From NCBI RefSeq assembly GCF_035974275.1, contig NZ_CP142422.1, forward strand, positions 1,922,001 to 1,986,000: a stretch of DNA of 64,000 nucleotides, in the 5' to 3' direction. How positions within the stretch are numbered: position 1 is the stretch's first letter; the number at the start of each line of letters is the position of its first letter. This DNA is from Chryseobacterium sp. MYb264. Lineage in GTDB: Bacteria > Bacteroidota > Bacteroidia > Flavobacteriales > Weeksellaceae. Below are positions 25,810 through 34,487 of this stretch, in pieces. Below the pieces are notes generated by a model. The model was not told the origin of the DNA and made no database searches. It saw only the letters and a list, made by a program, of their open reading frames with translations. Position numbers and translations under genes: made by a program.

Positions 25810-27252
25810 ATGAGTATACCATCCGACAATTTTCCTGCCGCTGACATAGATTATGATGATTTCAGAAATTCGGTAGGAACAATGGATCAAACCGGAAAGA
25901 GAAAATGGGTTTTTCCCAGAAAACCAAAAGGAAAATACACCAATTACAGAGATTACACCAGTTATTTCCTATTGCTTTTATTTTTCGGGTTGCCTTTTGT
26001 GAAAATCAATCACAATCCTATTTTCCTTTTCAATGTGATTGATCGTCGATTTTTCATTTTCGGGCAGCCGTTTTATCTGCAGGATTTTTTCATTTTGGCC
26101 CTTGGTGCCGTGACTTCCGTGATCTTTGTGATGCTTTTTACGGTAGTTTTTGGAAGAATTTTTTGCGGTTGGCTTTGTCCGCAAACTATTTTCATGGAAA
26201 ATGTATTCAGAAAAATTGAATATTGGATCGAAGGCGACCGAAATAAACAGATGAAGCTGGAGAGACAGGAGTGGAATTCAGAAAAAATCAGAAAGAGAGT
26301 CACAAAATGGATGGTTTTTGCTTTCATATCAGTCATCATTACCAATTTCATGTTCATGTATATCGTAGGATATGAAGATGTGTTGAAAATTATTACCGAA
26401 GGCCCCCTTGACCATTCTTTAAAATTCCTTGGAATGGTAGGGTTCGCAGTTACTTTCTACTTTGTATTTGCATGGCTCCGTGAGCAGGTGTGTACCTTGA
26501 TTTGTCCTTACGGAAGACTTCAGGGCGTACTGATTGATAAGCAGACCATTAATGTATATTACGATTTCAAAAGAGGGGAAAACCGTTCAAAATGGAGAAA
26601 TAACGAAGACCGAAAAGCTGCAGGAAAAGGCGACTGCATCGATTGTCATCAATGTGTAGTAGTTTGCCCAACGGGAATTGACATCAGAAACGGACAACAG
26701 CTGGAATGTGTAAACTGTACCGCCTGCATTGATGCCTGTGACGATGTAATGGAAAAAGTAGGCCTTCCAAAAGGATTGATTCGATACGCCACAGAAGCGG
26801 AAATTGAAAATCAGGAGAAGTTCAAATTCACTTCGAGAATGAAAGTGACTGCTGTTTTTCTTACTTTCCTGATTGGGTTTTTAGGATTTCTGATGTACGA
26901 CCGCGGTTCTATGGAGGCAAAATTCATTAAACCTGCCGGATCAACATTTTTTGTAAAAGATGGCAAGATCACCAATACTTTTATCTATACTTTCCTTAAT
27001 AAAACCAGTGAGAAAAAAATCTTAACCATTAAAATTCTGAGTCCTAAAAATGGGGAAATTAATTTCTTCGGCTCCAGTAAAATTGTTTTAAAGGAAGATC
27101 AGATCCTGAAAGGAAACATCAATATTACCTTCCCCGAAGAAGAAATAAAATTATCCAAACAAAATCTGCTGATCGGTGTATTTGACGAAAAAGGAAAAAT
27201 GGTAACTTCTTTTGAAACGACGTTTGAAGGACCTTTTAAGTTGCTACTGTGA
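25810..27252 (+). CDS. ccoG: Cytochrome c oxidase accessory protein CcoG (FixG/RdxA)
   Basis: The 480-residue inner-membrane protein has five or so membrane segments, the NapH-like ferredoxin region with CGWLCPQ (about 119-125) and CTLICPYGR, then two classical 4Fe-4S sites, CIDCHQCVVVCP and CVNCTACIDAC. The C-terminal 110 residues form the Ig-like FixG_C domain. It is a copper reductase needed to assemble the cbb3 oxidase copper site. The usual ccoNOP/ccoS partners are not adjacent. A complex palindromic leader lies upstream. Confidence 0.95.
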   Translation: MSIPSDNFPAADIDYDDFRNSVGTMDQTGKRKWVFPRKPKGKYTNYRDYTSYFLLLLFFGLPFVKINHNPIFLFNVIDRRFFIFGQPFYLQDFFILALGAVTSVIFVMLFTVVFGRIFCGWLCPQTIFMENVFRKIEYWIEGDRNKQMKLERQEWNSEKIRKRVTKWMVFAFISVIITNFMFMYIVGYEDVLKIITEGPLDHSLKFLGMVGFAVTFYFVFAWLREQVCTLICPYGRLQGVLIDKQTINVYYDFKRGENRSKWRNNEDRKAAGKGDCIDCHQCVVVCPTGIDIRNGQQLECVNCTACIDACDDVMEKVGLPKGLIRYATEAEIENQEKFKFTSRMKVTAVFLTFLIGFLGFLMYDRGSMEAKFIKPAGSTFFVKDGKITNTFIYTFLNKTSEKKILTIKILSPKNGEINFFGSSKIVLKEDQILKGNINITFPEEEIKLSKQNLLIGVFDEKGKMVTSFETTFEGPFKLLL

Positions 27253-27407
27253 TGGGTTGGAGTGTTTGAGAGTTTGAGAGTTTGAGAGTTGGAGGGTTGG
27301 AGGGTTTTAGAGTTTAAGAAGATTGAACTAAAAACCATCAACCATCAACCATCAACCATCAACCATCAACCAAAAACTAATAACTAATAACTAATAACTA
27401 CAAACCA
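27253..27407. repeat. Degenerate short-word tandem repeats
   Basis: Two adjacent arrays: a 7-9 bp word around GAGTTTGAGA and GGAGGGTT (27260-27310), then CCATCAA repeated about six times and ACTAATA repeated (27332-27395). Unit variation and lack of spacers rule out CRISPR. Confidence 0.75.
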
Positions 27408-28289
27408 TTAAGCCTTGTATTTCTTAATAAATTGCGTGGGAGTCATTCCGGAAGTCTTTCGGAATACTCTCACAAAATAAGAATATTCTTCATATCCCAG
27501 CCGGAACGCGATTTCTACCAGACTTTCATCAAGATACATCAACATTCTTTTGGCCTCCAGCACTACCCTTTCTGTGATGACGTCTGTGGCGGTCTTTTGA
27601 ACAACGGTTTGGGTAATCCTGTTCAAATGTTTTGATGAGATATTCATTAATGAAGCATAAAATGTAATGCTTTTCTCTTTGGTAAAATGCTGCTCTACCA
27701 ACGTTTCAAAATCCTGATAATGTTTAAAATAAGAAAGACTCGCGGACGAAGCCAGATTATCAAAATCTCTTGAAAACTGTCGGGTAGATTTAATAAAAAT
27801 CTGAGACATCAATGAGAGCATCAGTCCGTTTTTCATCACGTCCTGACCGTGATATTCTTTTTCAAGTTCTAAAAATAAATTTAGATTTTCGCTTAATTCA
27901 GTTTCATTTAGCTGAAGTTTTCTGGGGAAATTGACTGATCCGAAAAAAGGAAAATTTCTGAGCTTCTGATTCACATAATGCAGTTCATAAAAATCCTGAA
28001 GACAGAAGAAAAGATAGCCTTCAATATCATGAGATAGATCCCAACTGTGAATTTGCCCCGGTGACATATAAAACAGACTTCCGGGTTCTACCGTATATTT
28101 TTGGAAATCGATTTCATGAACTCCGCTTCCTTTTGTAAATAAAATAGTAGCGTAAAAGTCGTGTCGATGGGCTTTTTCGAGATGGCGATGACCAACGATC
28201 AAATGATTCTGAACCGTACTGAAATAAAAATCAGAAGTATTTTTTCCCTTCTGAAACAAGTCTATATGAAGTACCGAAATAGAATCCAA
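27408..28289 (-). CDS. AraC-family transcriptional regulator
   Basis: The 293-residue protein has an N-terminal cupin-like sensing domain (VGHRHLEKAHRHDFYATILF with metal-like histidines, about 30-120) and a C-terminal AraC double helix-turn-helix (about 190-290) with EIAFRLGYEEYSYFVRVFRK and TSGMTPTQF near the end. It should bind DNA in response to a small ligand. It converges with ccoG and has no obvious target next to it; the closest candidate is the reprolysin-like protease gene. Confidence 0.92.
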   Translation of the reverse strand: MDSISVLHIDLFQKGKNTSDFYFSTVQNHLIVGHRHLEKAHRHDFYATILFTKGSGVHEIDFQKYTVEPGSLFYMSPGQIHSWDLSHDIEGYLFFCLQDFYELHYVNQKLRNFPFFGSVNFPRKLQLNETELSENLNLFLELEKEYHGQDVMKNGLMLSLMSQIFIKSTRQFSRDFDNLASSASLSYFKHYQDFETLVEQHFTKEKSITFYASLMNISSKHLNRITQTVVQKTATDVITERVVLEAKRMLMYLDESLVEIAFRLGYEEYSYFVRVFRKTSGMTPTQFIKKYKA

Positions 28290-28378
28290 CGCAGTTATTA
28301 TTTTATATCAAATGTAATGAAAGAAATTCAGACATAAAAATAGGGATTAGCATTCACTAACCCCTAAATTTTATATTA

Positions 28379-28572
28379 AGAGCCTGTTTAAAATTTTACC
28401 GTTTTATTTATTATCATTAATGAAGTTGATCTTTGCTCAATTTTGATGCTCTTTTGAGCGTATTTTTCACTTCCTATTTTTGATTTAGCCCGCTAAATCT
28501 GCAAACACGAAGCAAAAAATCCATCTCAAAATAGCTATAAAAATTTTTGGCAATAAAATTTAAACAGCCTCT
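28379..28572. mobile_element. MITE-like element, 194 bp with inverted termini
   Basis: The left end AGAGCCTGTTTAAAATTTTA and the right end, read inward on the other strand, AGAGGCTGTTTAAATTTTAT match with two differences over the first 19 bp. The interior has no ORF. No flanking target duplication is clear. It is probably moved in trans by a transposase not present in this window. Confidence 0.55.
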
Positions 28573-28581
28573 AAAAGAAGA

Positions 28582-31245
28582 TTACTTAATGATTAATTTT
28601 TGACTGTAATTTCCTTTTGCTGAATTGACATTGATGATGTAAACTCCTTTCGGAACATTTAAATTAAATTCCTGCGTGGTATCACTTTCACTTTGGTATG
28701 ATGAAGAATGAATCAATCTGCCGCTTGCATCGAATAATGTCACCTTATGTTCACCCGGTAAATTTCTGGATTTGATAAAGAAGTTCCCGTTACTTGGGTT
28801 TGGATAAATTTTAATATCATCCCCTAGATTTGACGCCAGATCCTTCACTCCCAACACCTGAGTATTTCTTGTACAAACCTCCAATGACCATGAATTGATG
28901 GTTCCTGTATCATTAGGGTAATTATCAGAGGCAAAAAGCTTCCATGTACCCTGCGCAGGATGTCCTTTGAACAGCTCTAAAGGTTCGTAAGATTTTGTTT
29001 CTCCCTGAACCGGAGATGTACACGCCACCGCATTTCCTGTATCACTAAAGGCTGCTGTAATCCCGGAAAATGCACTGGTACCACAGCTTCTGTTCCAGAT
29101 TAAGGCAGAAGAACCATTCGGGCTTTCGATACCGACTGCCAAATCGCTCACATAAGTATGGGCAATATTCGGAGTTACTTTAATTTTGGTTACAATTCCA
29201 GAATTATTGACAAGAAGCGGAGCCTCCACTCTCGGAGAAGAAATTCCTGAACCACCAGGTCCATCGGTAATCGCTACAGGAGTTCCTGTGTAGTTATAAG
29301 TATTACAAGTTTCTCCGGATGATGTATATCCAATGACAAAACTCGGACTTACTGCATAGTAAATATTACCAACGGCTTCTACCAAAATATAAGCGTTTGC
29401 CGAATTGGAATTCGCAGGAATAGTCACTGTTTCTGTTCCGTCGTTAGCGGTATTGGCTGCTAAAGTGGTAAAGGTATTTCCACCATCCGTAGAAAGCTTA
29501 ATATTAACATTGGCCGTACTGACGGGTGCCTGTGTCGTGTTTGCCACATTCCAGGTAACTGTCAAAGAAGAACCGGAAGCTGACGACTGCCCAAAAGCAG
29601 GTGCTGTTACCTGAAAAGGTCCGTTTGCTGCATCAACGGTAACAATGGTTGAAGCCTGCCCCACCTGTGGAGCCACAGGATCATTATTTCTAACCGACAT
29701 ATTGAAATTAAGATTTCTTGCCACGCTTGAAACAGATTCCCATCTTGTCGTTAAAACACCTGCCAGTACTTTTCTGAAATCAGGAAAATATCTTGCAGGA
29801 GTAGTTACAGGCGGCATAGATCTGAAATTCGGACCCGATGCCTTCGTTAAAAACGCGTATGAATTGGCTCCTATCTGGGCAGAATTTGCCAAGTCTGTTT
29901 CCTCAACTGCATACGTGTAAGCAGAAGAGTTGGCGTCTGTGGTAGTTCCTCTGATCACGAATGCCGTAGAATGAGGAATCGTATAACTCGCCCCCACAGA
30001 AATACTCGGCGCCGGATTGGCAAATGGCGTATTGACACCACATGTGATGCTGTTAATTTTATTTTTAATCTGATTGATACTGTTGATATGGTAATAATCA
30101 TTAGAATTAAACTGAACATCTAAATTACCACCAACAATACCCGTATATGCCATAATCGTACTTCCACTACCCGGCTCCACCGTTTGATCCGCCTGAGTTG
30201 TACTATATGTATACGTATGCCCTGCTCCAAGCTGATGTCCCATTTCGTGAGCCACATAATCGATGTCAAACTTACTTCCTTCAGGGAAATTATGTGCCGT
30301 CCAGCCTCTTGCTTTTTGATTCGTGGTACAAATAACCCCTACTCCCGCTGCGCCATTTGCATTTTCTTTATCCAGTAAATGCCCCATATCATAGTCTTCA
30401 TTCGCAACAAGTGATGCAATACCATTTTGTGCGGCTGTCGGACTTCCGGAAGCATATGGATCATTTGAAGCATCATAGAAAATGATTGATTCAATATTGG
30501 TAATTAAATTGAAATGGAGAGACAGGTCTTTTTCAAACACACCATTCAGGCGGGTTAAACTCGTATTTAGTGCTGCTAAAACAGCCGCTTTTTTCTGTGC
30601 ATCTGTTGCTGTTGAAGGGATATTCGCCGCTTCCAGCTGATAAGTACCATATTCACCAGTACATGACAATGCTAATCTGAAAACATTATAACCTGCCGCT
30701 TTTTTGCTCGTATTTTTTTCTACATTTTTAACTGCTTCGTCGATTGTAGAACATACAAAAGGCTCATCGCTATGACCATTTTTAGCTTTAGAATCAAAAA
30801 CAGCATACACGCTTCTATCCTGAGTATAAGGTTCAATATACTCCGAAATTCCGGAACGGGTAATCATCGAAGAAAACCCAATGGGAGATATACTGAATCT
30901 TAAATATGCCTCAGGATGATCAATTCCAGAGCCTACATACGATCTGATGTCGGGATATTTGGCCTGAAGTTCAGGTGACATATTGGAAAATTCCCAAACC
31001 TGAAATTTTTCGATATTCCCTTCAGCATTGGGCAATGAAATAGTGATTCCTTTTCCATTAGCCAAACGGGAAGACGCATTTTTCAGCTGCTGCGCCAACT
31101 GATGAGTATCCAAAGAATACAATCCTGAAAATTCCAGTTTTTCCTGAGATGGTTTTACTTTCTGAGATCTAAGCTCTGTCCGCGACCACTGAGAATGTCC
31201 TAAAAAAGGACATGCCAATGCAAGAATAAATAAGTAATGCTTCAT
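28582..31245 (-). CDS. Secreted reprolysin-like metalloprotease with P domain and T9SS tail
   Basis: The 887-residue protein begins with a signal peptide (about 1-18). A propeptide-like region precedes an M12B-type zinc protease domain with HEMGHQLGAGH (H333, E334, H337, H343) and a downstream Met-turn, IMAYTG. Further domains are Ig-like/fibronectin-like strands (about 500-640) and a P/Homo B domain (about 650-780). The final 75 residues (IYPNPSNGNFFIKS to QKLIIK) are a T9SS sorting domain. It should be an extracellular endopeptidase. Lone gene with a long leader and no close neighbours on its strand. Confidence 0.93.
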   Translation of the reverse strand: MKHYLFILALACPFLGHSQWSRTELRSQKVKPSQEKLEFSGLYSLDTHQLAQQLKNASSRLANGKGITISLPNAEGNIEKFQVWEFSNMSPELQAKYPDIRSYVGSGIDHPEAYLRFSISPIGFSSMITRSGISEYIEPYTQDRSVYAVFDSKAKNGHSDEPFVCSTIDEAVKNVEKNTSKKAAGYNVFRLALSCTGEYGTYQLEAANIPSTATDAQKKAAVLAALNTSLTRLNGVFEKDLSLHFNLITNIESIIFYDASNDPYASGSPTAAQNGIASLVANEDYDMGHLLDKENANGAAGVGVICTTNQKARGWTAHNFPEGSKFDIDYVAHEMGHQLGAGHTYTYSTTQADQTVEPGSGSTIMAYTGIVGGNLDVQFNSNDYYHINSINQIKNKINSITCGVNTPFANPAPSISVGASYTIPHSTAFVIRGTTTDANSSAYTYAVEETDLANSAQIGANSYAFLTKASGPNFRSMPPVTTPARYFPDFRKVLAGVLTTRWESVSSVARNLNFNMSVRNNDPVAPQVGQASTIVTVDAANGPFQVTAPAFGQSSASGSSLTVTWNVANTTQAPVSTANVNIKLSTDGGNTFTTLAANTANDGTETVTIPANSNSANAYILVEAVGNIYYAVSPSFVIGYTSSGETCNTYNYTGTPVAITDGPGGSGISSPRVEAPLLVNNSGIVTKIKVTPNIAHTYVSDLAVGIESPNGSSALIWNRSCGTSAFSGITAAFSDTGNAVACTSPVQGETKSYEPLELFKGHPAQGTWKLFASDNYPNDTGTINSWSLEVCTRNTQVLGVKDLASNLGDDIKIYPNPSNGNFFIKSRNLPGEHKVTLFDASGRLIHSSSYQSESDTTQEFNLNVPKGVYIINVNSAKGNYSQKLIIK

Positions 31246-31479
31246 ATTATATAGTTTTGATATGTGATTTCCTGTGAATACACGTCTTCATTTTCCCGCT
31301 GCTAAGCTTTACCAAAATAATAAAGATTTATGATATTTTAATAATTTATTCAAATTAAATCTATCTAAAATTGAATAAAATCAAATCTACTTTATTGAAT
31401 TTCGCCTCACAAATAGAAGAATAATAAGCACTGAACCTTTATATTCAGGGAATAAATCATTATAATCGCAGATGTATAG

Positions 31480-31511
31480 TTGCCTTAAAACTTAAAAAAG
31501 TTTTATCTTTG
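31480..31511 (+). promoter_or_regulatory. Promoter of the MerR gene (TTG-N21-TATCTTTG)
   Basis: TTG (31480-31482) and TATCTTTG (31504-31511) have consensus spacing. The position shows that the ATG at 31530 is the start, since the TTG codon at 31509 overlaps the -7 element. Confidence 0.75.
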
Positions 31512-31529
31512 AACTTTAGGATTTTAAAA

Positions 31530-31868
31530 ATGAAGATAAATTTACCTGATAAATTATATTATTCTATAGGAGAAGTTGCCAAAGCATTCAATGTAAACAC
31601 TTCATTAATAAGATATTGGGAACAAGAATTCCCGATCATTAAGCCTAAAAAAAATAAAAAAGGCAACCGGTATTTTACTCCCGAAGACATTAAGAATCTT
31701 CAAATAATTTATCATTTGGTAAAAGAAAAGGGCTATACACTGGATGGAGCCCGTATCGCATTGACTACCAACAGTAAAATATCTGAAACCATCACATTAA
31801 TTGATCGCCTGGAATTTGTAAAAGCGGAATTGCTAAAGCTTAAAGATTCCTTGACAGATACGGAGTAA
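31530..31868 (+). CDS. MerR-family transcriptional regulator
   Basis: The 112-residue protein starts MKINLPDKLYYSIGEVAKAF and has the MerR winged helix (about 10-80): LIRYWEQEFPIIKPKKNKKG and RYFTPEDIKNLQ. The short C-terminal coiled coil (RLEFVKAELLKLKD) would form the dimer. No cysteine ligands for metals are present. This compact form is nearly universal in Flavobacteriia and its ligand is unknown. A strong promoter lies just upstream. Confidence 0.92.
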   Translation: MKINLPDKLYYSIGEVAKAFNVNTSLIRYWEQEFPIIKPKKNKKGNRYFTPEDIKNLQIIYHLVKEKGYTLDGARIALTTNSKISETITLIDRLEFVKAELLKLKDSLTDTE

Positions 31869-32052
31869 GCAATGCCATATGCAGACAAGCGCTGTTTAAA
31901 CAGTTGTATATTTTACAGTTCTACACTCAAAACTATGGAAATTAATACAACTCTTTTCTAAAGCCCTTCTGTATTTCCTTACAAGCTCAACAGAACTATA
32001 CCAACTCAGATAGCAGAACAAATTTTACAACATATTGCAAATATAAAAAATA

Positions 32053-32523
32053 ATGAGAAAAACTAAATTTATTTTATTTTTAGTTACTTGTCTTATTGTG
32101 AATGCTCAGGAAACCAAGGACTCTATTGTACATATAAGCAGCAGTTTTTTAGATGATAAAGGAGTTATAATCAAAGAAAAAATAGCAGACCGAATTTTAA
32201 ATAAAGAGCAAGCTGCTTTAATTAAAGAAGACAAAGTAAAATATATAAATAGACATTTTTATATTAATGAGATTCTCGAAAAAAGTTTAATTGAAGATAA
32301 TAGTAAAGGAATATTTATAATTATTCCTTCGGCTAGTCATTCCTCATACTATTTATTATTATTGGATAATAAAGTTAAAGTCCTTAATTTTAAAGATATT
32401 ACTAAAATAATATCTGCAGTTTTATCTTACTTCAATAGAACAAATTTTTCAGAAGAATTAAAATACAAATATCTTATAGAAATTTTAAAATTTTATAACA
32501 TTAGCAACAAAGCCACTCAATAA
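32053..32523 (+). CDS. Small exported protein of unknown function
   Basis: The 156-residue product has a signal peptide (MRKTKFILFLVTCLIVNAQ, cleavage near 18). The mature part is lysine- and isoleucine-rich, with about nine residues of the type IFIIIPSAS in the middle and no cysteine. I recognise no domain. Codon use is strongly A/T at third positions, more so than the neighbouring protease and sulfate genes, which may point to horizontal transfer. It sits alone, followed by short repeats and a terminator. Confidence 0.7.
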   Translation: MRKTKFILFLVTCLIVNAQETKDSIVHISSSFLDDKGVIIKEKIADRILNKEQAALIKEDKVKYINRHFYINEILEKSLIEDNSKGIFIIIPSASHSSYYLLLLDNKVKVLNFKDITKIISAVLSYFNRTNFSEELKYKYLIEILKFYNISNKATQ

Positions 32524-32550
32524 GCCCCTTTTCTATTACACTATCCTCAG

Positions 32551-32574
32551 CTAGCGCGAGCGTCTCGCTCGTGG
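32551..32574. repeat. Short GC-rich intergenic palindrome
   Basis: GCGAGCG and CGCTCG flank TCT within TAGCGCGAGCGTCTCGCTCG, an unusually GC-rich hairpin in AT-rich DNA. It resembles dispersed palindromic repeats of Flavobacteriia, but this window has only one copy. Confidence 0.5.
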
Positions 32575-32585
32575 CTTCAAATAAA

Positions 32586-32619
32586 AAATCAGGCTGCCTT
32601 TTTAAAGACAGCCTGATTT
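32586..32619 (-). terminator. Terminator-like hairpin
   Basis: AAATCAGGCTG (32586-32596) pairs with CAGCCTGATTT (32609-32619). The minus strand then enters a T-run, so it ends the minus-strand fragment gene at 32648. Confidence 0.75.
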
Positions 32620-32647
32620 ATATAAATATGTCTCAAAATGAAACAAC

Positions 32648-33112
32648 TTACTTCTTCATAAAATACTCAAAATAAATACAGCTACCCATCAGCCCTTTTG
32701 CTGTTTCGGTATCCGAATACTGATTCTTTAAAATAGCAAAATACGTTTTGTATTTTTCATGTTTGGTGGTAGTCATTTGCGGATCGTGAGCGGCATTTTT
32801 CTCAGACCATTTAGGATCAGAATAATCGATATTAGCCGGATTTTTTGCTTCATACTGATAATATTTTCCTTGCTCGGCGCTGGCCATCTGGAATAATATT
32901 CTAGCTTTTTCTTCTTTATTGTTTGACGTGTTAAGAGTTTTTTGATAATAATTAATCGACAGGTCAAAATTATCCGGCTCAATATACGTAGTGTCCAAAA
33001 AGTTTTTATAGTAATATTGGTACGGATTTTTACGATCGGTTGTCCAGAAATCATACTTTCCACCATTGCTGTTGTCGACATCCATCACGAAAACCTGTTG
33101 GTAGTACCACCG
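32648..33112 (-). pseudogene. 5'-truncated unknown protein gene
   Basis: The open frame from 33112 reads RWYYQQVFVMDVDNSNGGKY and continues for about 155 codons to a TAA at 32648, but a TAG (33113-33115) closes it upstream. The only nearby start, GTG at 33086-33088, sits in the middle of what looks like continuous protein. The C-terminal part has Tyr/Lys-rich helices resembling a tetratricopeptide-like repeat scaffold (KARILFQMASAEQGKYYQYE). I think the 5' part of a larger gene has been lost. No family recognised. Confidence 0.55.
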
Positions 33113-33152
33113 CTATTAATCCAGATACGTAGTGTAATACTATCTTAAATTA

Positions 33153-33190
33153 AAAAAACAATAAACTGTAAAAGGTTTATTGTTTTTTTT
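33153..33190. terminator. Bidirectional terminator
   Basis: AACAATAAAC (33157-33166) pairs with GTTTATTGTT (33175-33184) with A- and T-runs on both sides, so it can end transcription on either strand. It follows the ABM monooxygenase gene on the minus strand. Confidence 0.8.
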
Positions 33191-33217
33191 CACTACCCAA
33201 AGAAGTCTCTTAAGAAT

Positions 33218-33508
33218 CTAATAAATCTTAAACCCTTTATACACTTCTATCGATTTTTCCATGATTTTCGAAGCATCTTTTCGGAAATCCAGTAAATGAT
33301 CCTGCCCGTTGTGACGATTATGATGTTCTACGCTTTCCCATAATTCGATCAGAAAGAAAGTTCCTTTGTTATCCTTATCTTCAACCAAATCATATTGAAG
33401 ACAACCTTCTTCTTTTCTTGTTTCTTTCACCAAATTCTGAAACAATTCTACCGCTTCCATCAAGTAATTTTCATTAAACTTAAAAAGCGCAACGATATGT
33501 AAATTCAT
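33218..33508 (-). CDS. Antibiotic biosynthesis monooxygenase (ABM) domain protein, YgiN-like
   Basis: The 96-residue protein is a single ABM fold. It has the family pattern HIVALFKFNE, FQNLVKETRKEEGCLQYDL, then FFLIELWESVEHHNRHNGQ with paired histidines. Small ABM proteins act as dimers, as quinol monooxygenases or heme-degrading enzymes; the Trp/His content here fits the quinol group better than IsdG. Independent short transcript ending at 33190. Function assigned to family only. Confidence 0.85.
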   Translation of the reverse strand: MNLHIVALFKFNENYLMEAVELFQNLVKETRKEEGCLQYDLVEDKDNKGTFFLIELWESVEHHNRHNGQDHLLDFRKDASKIMEKSIEVYKGFKIY

Positions 33509-33599
33509 GTACTGTTAAATTAGACTGTAAAAGTAAATTATTTTCGAAATCAAATTATTTTTTCTTCGTTTTATTTTTCCACTTTAACAGATTTTATGC

Positions 33600-34487
33600 T
33601 TAAAAAACAGATTTGTAAATCGTAATCGAACTCATAACGATCACCAAAGTTCCAATTACGACAAACATACTTTTCACAGGGAGTTTCGCGGTCAACATCG
33701 CAGAAAAAGGAGCGGTAAAAATTCCGCCGATTAAAAGTCCGAGAATAATATTCCAATGCTGAACACCCAAGGTAAAGATAAACGTGACGGCAGCCGTTAC
33801 CGTCAGAATAAATTTTGCAACCGTAGAACTTCCCACCGCAAATCTTGGGGTAAAAGAATTTTTAATTAAAGTTCCCGTCACCAAAGGTCCCCAACCACCG
33901 CCGGCAAAGGCATCGATGAAACCACCGATCACGCCTAATCTTGTCAGATTCGTTTTTTTCTTTAGTTTTTTATCCTGTTTGGTCTGAAAAGCATTCGATA
34001 ATATCTGAATTCCAAGATATAAAGTATAAAAAGAAATGATGGTTTTCGTAATTTTAGAATAATATTCACCCAAATAGGTTAAAGCTACAGCTCCGATAAT
34101 GGCACCGATGACACCCGGAATGGCCAGTTTTTTAACCAGACTTTTACTTACATTTTTCAGTTTAATATGGCTCGCGCTTCCCGCTGCTGTGGTAAAGCTT
34201 TCCGCGGAGTGGATGCTTGCACTTACAGCATGCGGCGGAATATTCAGGAATAAAAGTGTCGTGGTACAGATCACTCCATAGCCCATTCCCATTGATCCCG
34301 CAACAATTTCGGCCAGTACGCCGACGAGCATCATCCAGTAAAAAATATAATCGTCTTTGGCTAATATCACAAAAAGCTCATCCAGGTAGCCCATTTCATA
34401 CATTGAAAAAGCCACAATGAATAAAACGGCAACCGTTACAAAAAGAACGTTGAGCCTGACCTGGATTTTTCTTGAGATCACCATCAT
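33600..34487 (-). CDS. TauE/SafE-family sulfite or organosulfonate exporter
   Basis: The 295-residue inner-membrane protein has about eight membrane segments and the two TauE/SafE repeats (GSMGMGYGVICTT and GAFAGGGWGP-like glycine motifs). The start codon overlaps the cysN stop by 4 bp, so it is translated as part of the sulfate operon. Family members move sulfite, sulfonates or other sulfur anions. Export of excess sulfite made by CysH is the natural inference here. Confidence 0.9.
   Translation of the reverse strand: MMVISRKIQVRLNVLFVTVAVLFIVAFSMYEMGYLDELFVILAKDDYIFYWMMLVGVLAEIVAGSMGMGYGVICTTTLLFLNIPPHAVSASIHSAESFTTAAGSASHIKLKNVSKSLVKKLAIPGVIGAIIGAVALTYLGEYYSKITKTIISFYTLYLGIQILSNAFQTKQDKKLKKKTNLTRLGVIGGFIDAFAGGGWGPLVTGTLIKNSFTPRFAVGSSTVAKFILTVTAAVTFIFTLGVQHWNIILGLLIGGIFTAPFSAMLTAKLPVKSMFVVIGTLVIVMSSITIYKSVF

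Noticed and set aside
27332..27395. CCATCAA tandem array as a possible CRISPR
   Set aside because: Units are about 7 bp with no unique spacers and no cas genes are present.
31892..31903. Perfect palindrome CTGTTTAAACAG
   Set aside because: It lies between two plus-strand genes without a promoter element or repeats elsewhere; a 12-bp palindrome is expected by chance in 64 kb of AT-rich DNA.
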